Assembly: GCA_964591255.1 (NCBI GenBank)
Contig: CAZQAA010000001.1
Span: 1 to 8,685 of the forward strand
DNA length: 8,685 bases
Source of the DNA: CAZQAA01 sp964591255
GTDB taxonomy: Bacteria; Desulfobacterota; DSM-4660; Desulfatiglandales; Desulfatiglandaceae
Reading direction: 5' to 3'
Shown here piece after piece: positions 1 through 6,637 of this stretch (the first letter of the stretch is position 1; the number at the start of each line of letters is the position of its first letter). The notes under the pieces are model-generated. The model had not been told where the DNA came from, searched no databases, and saw only the letters and a list, made by a program, of their open reading frames with translations. The position numbers were made by a program, and so were the translations under genes.

Positions 1-1161
1 CCCCAATTCCAGCATGTCCCCCAGGCATATGATTGTTTTGCTCCTTGTTTTGGCCAGGCTTTTTATCGACGTCAGGGCCGCTTTCAATGATGATGGGTTG
101 GAATTGTAGGTGTCGTCCACCAACATGATATTATTCGGTAAGTTGGACACCATAAAGCGTCCCTTTATCCCCTTGAAACGGTAAAGTCCCTCCGCTATAT
201 GTTCCGGTAGTTCATTAAGGCACAGGCCAGCGGCACATGCCGCCAGGGCATTAAAGATATTGTGCCGGCCGGGTACTCTCAATTTTACAGGCCAGCGGTT
301 GTTTCTATATACGAGATCAAACGAAACCCCATCTCCATCTATCTCCCTGATTTCCTGGGCAGTCACATCGTTTCCACTGTCAAGACCGAATTTGATCAGA
401 TCTGTGCGGAATTTTGATGCGGTTTTTACGAGGAGGTCATTATCTCCGTTTATAATCGCATGGCTTTTGGGGGAGATCCCTTTCACTAATTCTGTCTTGG
501 CGCTTGCTACCCCCTGAAGATCCCTGACCCCTTCAAGGTGGGCTGCCTCTACATTTGTTATTACTCCCACATCAGGTTTGGCTATCTCGGTCAACCGTGC
601 GATTTCCCCCGGCCGGTTCATTCCCATTTCCACAACGGCCTTTTCGTAAGTATTATCCAGGCGAAGCAGTGTTAGAGGAAGACCTATTAAGTTGTTGAAA
701 TTGCCATAGTTTTTCAACACTCTTCCATTTACGGACAGTATCTCGGCAAGCATCTCTTTGGTAGTCGTCTTACCCACGCTGCCAGTTATTGCAATTACTT
801 GGATATTATGCTGACTCCGCCACCATCCGGCCATGTCACCAAGGGCTCTCAGGGTGTCATGAACGGTGATTACAACAGGATCATTTATATTATTAATGTT
901 GCTGCCGAGACGACTTATTACTGATTTTGTTTGGCATTCTTCTATCACGACCCCGGCAGCACCCTGTTCAAGGGCTGATGGGACAAAATCATGACCGTCG
1001 TATTGGTCTCCCTTCAGGGACCAAAAGAGTTGTCCAGGTTTTATTGTCCTTGAATCTGTTGAGATCCCGGCCAAGTACCTTTTGTCTGTTCCTGTAACCA
1101 AGGTCCCGTTTATTTTTGGAAGGATCTTTTTAACGGTTATCTTGCCCCAGGCAATCCCCAT
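1..1161 (-). CDS. murF: UDP-N-acetylmuramoyl-tripeptide--D-alanyl-D-alanine ligase (MurF), C-terminus cut by the window edge
   Basis: Cytoplasmic ATP-dependent Mur ligase that adds the D-Ala-D-Ala dipeptide to UDP-MurNAc-tripeptide, the last soluble step of peptidoglycan precursor synthesis. I translated 387 in-frame codons without a stop from the ATG at 1161 to base 1. The N-terminal domain has the STDSR and LKGDQYDGHDFV motifs (about residues 34-60). The ATP P-loop is TGSVGKTTTKE (126-136), followed by KNYGNFNNLIGLPLTLL (150-166), which is typical of MurF rather than MurE. Further on are a VEMGMNRPGEI segment (177-187), the GRHNIFNALAA motif (298-308) and a DDTYNSNP motif (349-356) at the start of the C-terminal domain. 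Roughly 70-90 residues should lie beyond the left edge, judging from the usual family length. The ATG directly follows the murE TGA with no gap, and an AAAGGA Shine-Dalgarno sits 5 nt upstream inside murE (1167-1172), so translation is probably coupled. The next gene outward is expected to be mraY, by analogy only. Confidence 0.97.
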   Translation of the reverse strand, partial: MGIAWGKITVKKILPKINGTLVTGTDKRYLAGISTDSRTIKPGQLFWSLKGDQYDGHDFVPSALEQGAAGVVIEECQTKSVISRLGSNINNINDPVVITVHDTLRALGDMAGWWRSQHNIQVIAITGSVGKTTTKEMLAEILSVNGRVLKNYGNFNNLIGLPLTLLRLDNTYEKAVVEMGMNRPGEIARLTEIAKPDVGVITNVEAAHLEGVRDLQGVASAKTELVKGISPKSHAIINGDNDLLVKTASKFRTDLIKFGLDSGNDVTAQEIREIDGDGVSFDLVYRNNRWPVKLRVPGRHNIFNALAACAAGLCLNELPEHIAEGLYRFKGIKGRFMVSNLPNNIMLVDDTYNSNPSSLKAALTSIKSLAKTRSKTIICLGDMLELG

Positions 1162-2637
1162 TCAAATCCTTTCTGCGGCCGCTTTCATAGCCACTATACG
1201 ATCATCAAAATTCTTTTTATGCTTTCCTATGATCTGGTAGTCCTCATGACCCTTTCCGGCAATCAACAGGAGATCATTTTTATCAATGGTTTTTACCGCA
1301 CGCTTTATGGCGCTTTTGCGATCAAGATCCACAATACATCTGGATCCGTTCAAGACATCCTGCACACCTTTTTTGATTTGGGATGCAATGGAATAGGGGT
1401 CCTCGGTCCGCGGGTTATCAGTGGTAATAAAGACAATATCGCTCAATGTCCCTGCTACTCGACCCATTTCATATCTCTTGCCGCTGTCCCGGTCTCCTCC
1501 ACACCCAAAGAGAGTGATAATGCGGCCTGATACGAGTGGTCGTAGCGCCTTCAGGACCTTGTCAAGTGCATCAGGTGTGTGTGCATAATCCACAACAATA
1601 GTCAGGGATTGACTGTTTTTCACCATCTCCAGGCGACCGGGGATATGTTCCAGCCGGGATATCCCCGTTTTAATGGCCTCCATGTCGATTCCCATGGAGT
1701 ACGCTGCCGCTGCGGCTGCCAAGATGTTATAGATGTTGAACTTTCCTATTAATGGTGAATGAATTTCGGTTTCACCTGATGGCATCACTAATTTGGCTAT
1801 GATCCCTGTCCGTCCGGCTCGGATCATTTTTGCCTTTATATTGCAGGTATCTTTTAGACCGTATGTAACCACATTTTTGCAGACAAGCTTTGCCAGTTCT
1901 TTTCCCTTTGGGTCATCTGTATTGATAATTGCTGTTGCATCACCCTGACTCCTTTTTTTTAATCCCATAAAAAGACGGCTTTTTGCCTGGAAATAATTTT
2001 CCATGGATCCGTGGTAATCCAAGTGATCCCGTGTTAAATTTGTAAATATTGCCGTTTTGAATGGACAATCCCTTACTCTTCCTTGCTGTAGTGCGTGGGA
2101 TGAGACCTCTATGACGACATCTGTCACACCTGCATTGGCCATTCTGCGAAGGATTTGCATAAGATCTAAAGACTCTGGAGTAGTTATGGGCGCGGCAATA
2201 GTATGTCCCGGAAAACGGTAATTAATGGTCCCTATAACGCCTGGTTTTGCCCCTGATGATTGAAGGATAGATTCTAGTATATAACTTGTAGTGGTTTTTC
2301 CGTTTGTACCTGTAATGCCTGTCAAATTTATTTTCTCAAAAGGATATCTGTAAAATTTTGCTGAAAGTTTGGACATAGCATTTCGAGAATTAGGTACAAT
2401 AATGAAGGAGATGCTTGGATGTATGGGCATGATTTTCTCCATCACCACCGCCGATGCTCCCTTCCGAATGGCCTCTTCAACAAAATTATGACCGTCTAGG
2501 GTATTACCCTTTAATGCGATAAAGAGATATCCTGGCCTAATTTCCTTAGAGTTATAGGCCAAACCCTCTATCTCGATATCCGGATTTCCTGTGAAATCCG
2601 TGAATTCAATGCCTGTCAACAAATGTCCGAGTTTCAT
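1162..2637 (-). CDS. murE: UDP-N-acetylmuramoyl-L-alanyl-D-glutamate--2,6-diaminopimelate ligase (MurE)
   Basis: Cytoplasmic ligase that adds the third stem-peptide residue to UDP-MurNAc-L-Ala-D-Glu. The 491-aa length is normal for the family. Visible motifs are the N-terminal uridine-nucleotide domain (about 1-100, with LKGNTLDGHNF), the P-loop TGTNGKTT (109-116), TTPESLDL (152-159), EVSSHAL (177-183), TNLTRDHLDYHG (199-210), and YFQAKSRLF, whose K219 fits the carbamylated lysine. Also present are GKFNIYNILAA, HIPGRLE, VVDYAHTPDAL, FGCGGDRD and GKGHEDYQ (461-468). The DNPR motif (407-410) marks meso-diaminopimelate specificity; lysine-adding enzymes differ here. This implies DAP-type, Gram-negative-style peptidoglycan. 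The start is the ATG at 2637; the Shine-Dalgarno is weak (purine-rich AAGAAAG). A 59-nt spacer separates it from ftsI, the largest gap inside this cluster. It ends with TGA immediately before the murF ATG. Confidence 0.98.
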   Translation of the reverse strand: MKLGHLLTGIEFTDFTGNPDIEIEGLAYNSKEIRPGYLFIALKGNTLDGHNFVEEAIRKGASAVVMEKIMPIHPSISFIIVPNSRNAMSKLSAKFYRYPFEKINLTGITGTNGKTTTSYILESILQSSGAKPGVIGTINYRFPGHTIAAPITTPESLDLMQILRRMANAGVTDVVIEVSSHALQQGRVRDCPFKTAIFTNLTRDHLDYHGSMENYFQAKSRLFMGLKKRSQGDATAIINTDDPKGKELAKLVCKNVVTYGLKDTCNIKAKMIRAGRTGIIAKLVMPSGETEIHSPLIGKFNIYNILAAAAAAYSMGIDMEAIKTGISRLEHIPGRLEMVKNSQSLTIVVDYAHTPDALDKVLKALRPLVSGRIITLFGCGGDRDSGKRYEMGRVAGTLSDIVFITTDNPRTEDPYSIASQIKKGVQDVLNGSRCIVDLDRKSAIKRAVKTIDKNDLLLIAGKGHEDYQIIGKHKKNFDDRIVAMKAAAERI

Positions 2638-2696
2638 TTCACTTTCTTGGCTTTTATGCGCCCGTATTTTCCCTGCTATTCTGGGATAACGGTATA

Positions 2697-4640
2697 TTAC
2701 GTAGGAGGTTTAAAACTGATCTTTACAGTATTAATCCCTTTGACTGGAACACCTGGCCTGGGATACTGTTTGAAAGCCAGGCCTGTACCTTCCAGTATCA
2801 CTTGAAGACCAAGGGCTTTTCCTTTTCTAAGCACCTCCCTTATTCCCATGCCCGTGAAATTGGGAATTGAGCCATTTTTTGATTTTGTTCCATATGTGCC
2901 ATGCTGTGAGGGCCGTGGGGAATAGACGGAACAGCTACGGTATGCACTGATTTGGGGGGGCACACCCAGGTAATTTAGTGACCATAGAGCTATTTTTTTA
3001 AAGACAGGAGCTGCAATAATTCCTCCGTATGGAATTCCCCCGGGTTCATCGATCATTACCAGAATGACTAGCTTTGGATGATAAGTGGGTACAAAACCTA
3101 CAAATGTAGCCACATATCGTTTTTTAGAGTATCTTCCTGTCCTGGGATCCACTTTTTGGGCGGTTCCCGTCTTCCCTGCCACATCAAAACCCTTTACAGC
3201 AGCCCTTTTGCCTGTTCCTTTCTTGCTTACTACCTGCATAAGGATGTTAGTGACTTCCCTGGCGGTTTTTTCGGAAATGACCTTTCTTGCCACCTCTGGA
3301 TATGTTTTGTAGAGTATATGTCCTGCCCTGTCTTTTATTGCTCTTATAATATGTGGTTTCATAAGATTGCCACCGTTTGCAATAGCCGCCATACCCATTG
3401 CGATTTGCAGGGATGTGGCTGTCATCCCTTGTCCAAAAAACAGGGAGGCCTGATCTACCGGTCTTTTCTCCGAAGCCTCTCTTATGTATCCATTCCTTTC
3501 TCCCATGATATTTATGCCAGTCTTGATGCCGAATCCAAAGTTTCTCAAATACTCACAAAATTTTTTATATCCGAGTTTCTGTCCGATTTTGATTGCTCCG
3601 ATATTGCTGGATAGTGCAATAATCTCAGACACGTTTAGCGTGCCATGTCGGTGTGAATCATGGATAGTATGGTCAGCGATCCTATAGCTGCCGTTTTCAC
3701 AGTCTAAACGGGTAGTAGGTTTAATCACTCCTTCTTCAAGGGCTGCAGCCAGGAGAAAGGTCTTTACAGTAGAACCGGGTTCATAACAGTCTGTTACAGC
3801 CCTGTTTCTCCACTGTTCCGGTCTGTATTTCAAAAAGATATTCGGGTTGAACTCCGGTACAACGGCCATGGCAAGAATTTCGCCTGTTTTAGGATCTACT
3901 ACTATACATTGGCCGGACTTGGCCCCTGCTCTTTCTACCTCGAATCTGAGATATTCCTGGGCCTTGTACTGGATATCCTTGTCAATAGTAAGCACAAGAT
4001 CACAGGGCCTGTTTTCAGAAGAGGTTGGCTCGATAATAGAAAAAGAACGCAGCAAGGCATCACGCATTTGTCTGATAGTGTTTTGGGGGCCGGTTAGAAT
4101 TTCGTCATACTTCTTTTCCAGGCCTTCAAGCCCCTGATTTTCTGAGCCTACAAATCCGATCAGATGTGCGGCAATTTCCTTGCCGGGATAGTATCGTCTC
4201 ATTTCATCGGTTACGCCGACTCCCTCAAGTTTGAAATTCCTGATACGCTGTGCAAGATCTGCTGCGATTTTCCTCTTTACCCAGACAAAAGGCCGCCTGG
4301 ATTTCAGGAGGCGCGAAATTTTTGGGTAACTTTCTCCGAGTATTTTGGACAATTGTCTTGCGGTCTTATCCTTGTCTTTAATCCTGTTTGGGTGTGCATA
4401 TACTGAGCCCGCTTTGATACTCAAGGCAAGTTCATGTCCGTTACGGTCATATATGGTTCCACGTTTTGAGGGTATTTTTTTTATACCTATGTATCCAGAA
4501 CGAGCAATTTTCTCCAGATGCTCTTTCTCCAGAATTTGCAGCTGATATGCCCTCGTCAGCACTGTCCCAAGTCCGATACTGAAAAAAATGGCAACCAAGT
4601 ATATACGGAATCGAATCCACTTCTTTTCCCTTAATTTCAT
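2697..4640 (-). CDS. ftsI: Septal peptidoglycan transpeptidase FtsI (class B PBP, PBP3) with a C-terminal PASTA domain
   Basis: Inner-membrane D,D-transpeptidase that crosslinks septal peptidoglycan, working with FtsW in the divisome. The protein has 647 residues. A short basic cytoplasmic N-terminus is followed by one membrane anchor (about 11-29). The PBP dimerisation/pedestal region includes KRGTIYDRNG (59-68) and RRYYPGKEIAAHLIGFVG (148-165). The transpeptidase domain has all three catalytic motifs: STVK with nucleophile S290 and K293, SSN at 344-346, and KTG at 490-492 (in AGKTGTAQ). FFGQGM (401-406) is also typical. Residues about 591-646 (SIPNFTGMGIREVLRKG to VKISFKP) form a single PASTA domain, absent from E. 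coli FtsI but seen in FtsI of several deltaproteobacteria. The ATG at 4640 overlaps the ftsL stop as ATGA, and there is no clear Shine-Dalgarno, so expression probably depends on coupling to ftsL. SpoVD-like sporulation PBPs share this architecture, but the dcw position favours FtsI. Confidence 0.96.
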   Translation of the reverse strand: MKLREKKWIRFRIYLVAIFFSIGLGTVLTRAYQLQILEKEHLEKIARSGYIGIKKIPSKRGTIYDRNGHELALSIKAGSVYAHPNRIKDKDKTARQLSKILGESYPKISRLLKSRRPFVWVKRKIAADLAQRIRNFKLEGVGVTDEMRRYYPGKEIAAHLIGFVGSENQGLEGLEKKYDEILTGPQNTIRQMRDALLRSFSIIEPTSSENRPCDLVLTIDKDIQYKAQEYLRFEVERAGAKSGQCIVVDPKTGEILAMAVVPEFNPNIFLKYRPEQWRNRAVTDCYEPGSTVKTFLLAAALEEGVIKPTTRLDCENGSYRIADHTIHDSHRHGTLNVSEIIALSSNIGAIKIGQKLGYKKFCEYLRNFGFGIKTGINIMGERNGYIREASEKRPVDQASLFFGQGMTATSLQIAMGMAAIANGGNLMKPHIIRAIKDRAGHILYKTYPEVARKVISEKTAREVTNILMQVVSKKGTGKRAAVKGFDVAGKTGTAQKVDPRTGRYSKKRYVATFVGFVPTYHPKLVILVMIDEPGGIPYGGIIAAPVFKKIALWSLNYLGVPPQISAYRSCSVYSPRPSQHGTYGTKSKNGSIPNFTGMGIREVLRKGKALGLQVILEGTGLAFKQYPRPGVPVKGINTVKISFKPPT

Positions 4641-5014
4641 GGCAAAACAATAAGTTGTTCAGGTGAGGGCTGTTTCAGACCTAATTTTTGGGAGGCTATC
4701 TTTTCCAGATTCTGTGGAGATTTTAAGACAGCCAGCTCTAATCTCAGTTTTCTGTTCAATTCGATTAATTCCAGCTTTTTTGTTTGCAATTTGCTCAAGT
4801 CGTATCCAATTTGAGTTCTCTCAAAGGCTGACCAGACGTAACCCAAGCTGGTTCCAATGAATAGTAGCAACAAGAAAATAATCACGTAGATCTGCTTCCT
4901 GGTTAATATAGCTTTATTATGCCTTATACGATGGTTGTTGATCCTGATACCGGTGCCTGCATTTCGGGACATTACCATCTTGGAAACGCCTAAGACCCTT
5001 TCTTTACCTGTCAT
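4637..5014 (-). CDS. ftsL: Cell division protein FtsL
   Basis: Small bitopic divisome protein that pairs with FtsB and FtsQ by a periplasmic coiled coil and helps activate FtsWI. From the ATG at 5014 it has 125 residues: a basic cytoplasmic tail (1-40), one hydrophobic segment IYVIIFLLLLFIGTSLGYV (about 42-60), a leucine-rich heptad-like coiled coil (about 66-98) and a C-terminal IASQKLGLKQPSPEQLIVL stretch of the kind that ends FtsL/DivIC proteins. Sequence conservation in this family is low, so the call rests on size, topology and its place between rsmH and ftsI. The start was chosen because the ATG at 5014 overlaps the rsmH stop as ATGA and has AGAGG 8 nt upstream (5023-5027). The in-frame TTG at 5020 would leave only 2 nt to that Shine-Dalgarno. 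The stop overlaps the ftsI start as ATGA. Confidence 0.9.
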   Translation of the reverse strand: MTGKERVLGVSKMVMSRNAGTGIRINNHRIRHNKAILTRKQIYVIIFLLLLFIGTSLGYVWSAFERTQIGYDLSKLQTKKLELIELNRKLRLELAVLKSPQNLEKIASQKLGLKQPSPEQLIVLP

Positions 5015-5964
5015 TGCCAAATCCTCTTTGCAGCTCTTAGCATTGCACTGCGTGCCCTTGGATTTTGTTTGATTTCATCCTTGCCAGGACGTAGACCCTT
5101 ATGAAACATACGCTTCATAATGGGATGTTTTTCACAAACACAGCGGGGAAAATCCGGAGGGCATATACATGCCTTTTCCCAGTCAACCATAGCCTGTTTT
5201 ATTAGCCTGTCTTCGAGTGAATGGTAGGATATCACGACCAATCTCCCCCCCCCGGACAAGAGAAAAGGGGCCTTTGCCAGAAAGTTTTTGATGTTTCTCA
5301 ATTCCTTGTTGACCGCTATTCGTAGGGCCTGAAATGTACGGGTGGCGGGGTGTCTGCCCCGAGTACGATGAATGGGAGGAGAGACGGACTCAATCACACC
5401 CGCTAACTGAGATGATGTCTTAATAGGCCCTTTTAATCGTTCCCTTTCGATGGCCTTGACAATTGTTTTTGCCCTTTTTTCTTCTCCATAATCCCTTAAC
5501 AGTTTGACAAGTTCTTTGGAAGACAGCCTGTTGATCAAGTATTCTGCTGTAATCTCATCATTGGGATCCATTCTCATGTCAAGGGGCTCATCTCTCATGA
5601 AGCTGAATCCCCTTTTAGATCTATCGAGTTGGTAAGATGACATCCCCAGGTCTAATAATATGCCATCTATCTCTTTAACTCCGAGGTTTAGGAGGACTGT
5701 GTCTAAGCTTGTATAATTTGCCTGTAATATACAAACGCTGTCTTCCATAAATGACAATCTTTTTTTTGATAGTATGACAGCGTCAGGATCAATGTCTAAA
5801 CAGATCAGGCGCCCGGTCGGCAATAAAATCCTTCCAATCGCCTCTGAATGTCCCCCAGATCCCACTGTACCGTCTACATATATCCCCTCCCGATTGTGAA
5901 TAAGATTGGCTATCACCTCTTGGACCATTACCGGTTGATGAGGATATTTCAGACCCGGAGCCAT
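5011..5964 (-). CDS. rsmH: 16S rRNA (cytosine(1402)-N(4))-methyltransferase RsmH (MraW)
   Basis: SAM-dependent methyltransferase that adds the N4 methyl group to C1402 of 16S rRNA in the ribosomal P site. From the ATG at 5964 it has 317 residues, close to the roughly 313 of E. coli. SAM-binding motifs are YVDGTVGSGGHS (29-40) and CLDIDPDA (55-62). Family blocks follow: GILLDLGMSSYQLD (101-114), RGFSFMRDEPLDMRM (118-132), RDYGEEKRAKTIVKAI (157-172), GRHPATRTFQALRIAVNKEL (203-222) and GGGRLVVISYHSLEDRLIK (238-256). Near the C-terminus four cysteines form a C-x-C-x6-C-x-C cluster (266-277). An in-frame GTG at 6000 would add 12 residues and overlap mraZ by 29 nt. I prefer 5964 because it matches the family length and sits 7 nt after the mraZ stop, although its Shine-Dalgarno (TTTAGG) is weak. 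The stop overlaps the ftsL ATG. Confidence 0.97.
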   Translation of the reverse strand: MAPGLKYPHQPVMVQEVIANLIHNREGIYVDGTVGSGGHSEAIGRILLPTGRLICLDIDPDAVILSKKRLSFMEDSVCILQANYTSLDTVLLNLGVKEIDGILLDLGMSSYQLDRSKRGFSFMRDEPLDMRMDPNDEITAEYLINRLSSKELVKLLRDYGEEKRAKTIVKAIERERLKGPIKTSSQLAGVIESVSPPIHRTRGRHPATRTFQALRIAVNKELRNIKNFLAKAPFLLSGGGRLVVISYHSLEDRLIKQAMVDWEKACICPPDFPRCVCEKHPIMKRMFHKGLRPGKDEIKQNPRARSAMLRAAKRIWQ

Positions 5965-5971
5965 TAAATGC

Positions 5972-6421
5972 CTAAATTCCGAATTCAGACAGGGATTCAC
6001 TAGCCTCTAAGAAATTTTCTTTAGCCCTCTGAAATTCTTCTTCCCATTTATCCTTATCCCAAATCTCAAATTTTTTGAGTTCCCCGACAAGAACCACCTC
6101 TTTGTTTAGTCCGGCGATCTCCCTTAGATCTGGTGGAATTGTTATCCTCCCCTGTTTGATAGGGCACTCCACGGCACCCGATATGAAATACCTGAGATAG
6201 TTTCTGGCAGCGGCATTGTTTTCAGGGAGACGAGCGGCCTTTTCTTCTTTTACTCTCCATACCTCTCTCGGATATGCCCATAGGCAGGCATCATTGGCGG
6301 CGCCAAAGTTGGTGATCACCAGACATTCTTCCCCTCTCTGTGCGAGCACCTCCCTGAACCTGGCGGGTATTGCCAGCCGACCCTTGTTATCAAGACTGTG
6401 TTTTGAGCGTCCTCTGAACAT
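5972..6421 (-). CDS. mraZ: Transcriptional regulator MraZ
   Basis: DNA-binding protein of the SpoVT-AbrB superfamily, the usual first gene of dcw clusters, which represses its own operon in E. coli. The 149 residues contain two tandem swapped-hairpin half-domains: MFRGRSKHSLDNKGRLAIP (1-19, with D11-N-K-G-R15) and CPIKQGRITIPPDLRE (86-101). The second half-domain is followed by the conserved FEIWDKDKWEEE segment (118-129). MraZ forms ring-shaped oligomers that contact several evenly spaced DNA repeats, and such repeats are present just upstream (6435-6474). The ATG at 6421 gives the canonical MFRG start. The Shine-Dalgarno is weak (GGAT, 4 nt spacer). The next gene, rsmH, starts 7 nt after the TAG stop. 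Confidence 0.97.
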   Translation of the reverse strand: MFRGRSKHSLDNKGRLAIPARFREVLAQRGEECLVITNFGAANDACLWAYPREVWRVKEEKAARLPENNAAARNYLRYFISGAVECPIKQGRITIPPDLREIAGLNKEVVLVGELKKFEIWDKDKWEEEFQRAKENFLEASESLSEFGI

Positions 6422-6434
6422 CTTTATCCGTTTT

Positions 6435-6474
6435 TATCCCACTTTATGACACAAAATGCCACTTTCTGTCACTT
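6435..6474 (-). promoter_or_regulatory. MraZ operator: four tandem 10-bp repeats
   Basis: Read on the minus strand, four contiguous 10-mers follow each other exactly: AAGTGACAGA, AAGTGGCATT, TTGTGTCATA and AAGTGGGATA (plus-strand blocks 6465-6474, 6455-6464, 6445-6454 and 6435-6444). All share GTG at positions 3-5 and A at position 8. MraZ is known to bind short direct repeats with 10-bp periodicity (TGGG-type boxes in E. coli, AAAGTG-type boxes in Mycoplasma), so the same face of the helix is presented each turn. The array begins inside the -10 element and covers the predicted transcription start, which suits repression. The box assignment is by pattern; binding itself is inferred. Confidence 0.85.
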
Positions 6475-6500
6475 GTAGGTAAAAAATAATTGTCTGTCAA
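6472..6500 (-). promoter_or_regulatory. Predicted sigma-70-type promoter of mraZ and the dcw operon
   Basis: On the minus strand a perfect -35 TTGACA (plus 6495-6500) is followed after 17 bp by TACAAG (plus 6472-6477), a 4 of 6 match to the -10 consensus. The expected start near 6465 gives a leader of about 44 nt before the mraZ ATG. The -10 shares three bases with the first MraZ repeat, so promoter and operator overlap. Confidence 0.72.
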
Positions 6501-6546
6501 GAGAAAAATTTAGAGGAATCACTCTTTTGTGTATTTTTTTTAGGTA

Positions 6547-6564
6547 GTTCACCCTCTGGTGAAC
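6547..6564. repeat. Perfect 7-bp inverted repeat upstream of the mraZ promoter
   Basis: GTTCACC, four bases CTCT, then GGTGAAC. The two arms are exact reverse complements. It lies 46 bp upstream of the mraZ -35 and 73 bp beyond the stop of the unknown gene. The transcript could form a stable 7-bp hairpin, but no U-tract follows the stem on either strand: on the minus strand an A-run follows, and on the plus strand AGCAGAAATG. It is therefore either an operator for a dimeric regulator, an mRNA 3'-end hairpin for the preceding gene, or an atypical terminator. Confidence 0.6.
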
Positions 6565-6611
6565 AGCAGAAATGTTTTATGGGAGGAAAATTGAAATAAG
6601 GAGGCCATAGT

Positions 6612-6627
6612 CCCTTCGCCAAAAGGG
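6612..6627 (-). terminator. Weak possible hairpin just after the unknown gene
   Basis: CCCTT and AAGGG arms enclose a 6-nt loop 10 nt past the stop codon of the 6638-7795 gene. The stem is only 5 bp and no uninterrupted T-run follows, so this is a weak terminator candidate at best. Otherwise the 6422-6637 gap holds the mraZ promoter, operator and palindrome listed separately. Confidence 0.2.
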
Positions 6628-6637
6628 GGAGTCGGTT

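Noticed and set aside
260..517. 85-codon plus-strand open frame inside murF
   Set aside because: It is antisense to the conserved central domain of MurF, whose translation is continuous and full of family motifs.
1..1161. MurF P-loop with Val (TGSVGKTT) as an abnormal active site
   Set aside because: That position varies naturally within MurF proteins; the Gly, Lys and Thr residues that bind ATP are all present.
2638..2696. Possible hairpin between ftsI and murE
   Set aside because: The arms (CCGT/ACGG and CCC/GGG) are short and interrupted by a large internal loop, with no T-tract; nothing supports a terminator inside the operon.
3078..3614. 178-codon open frame on the plus strand inside ftsI
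   Set aside because: It lies wholly antisense to the transpeptidase domain, is Cys/Ser/Phe-rich with no recognisable motif, and has no ribosome site; it is a shadow of a well-conserved gene.
5015..5020. TTG at 5020 as the ftsL start
   Set aside because: It is only 2 nt from the AGAGG Shine-Dalgarno, while the ATG at 5014 has an 8-nt spacer and forms an ATGA overlap with the rsmH stop.
5965..6000. GTG at 6000 as the rsmH start
   Set aside because: It adds 12 residues not expected for the family, overlaps mraZ by 29 nt, and leaves only 3 nt to the nearest AGAGG. It remains possible, but the ATG at 5964 is preferred.
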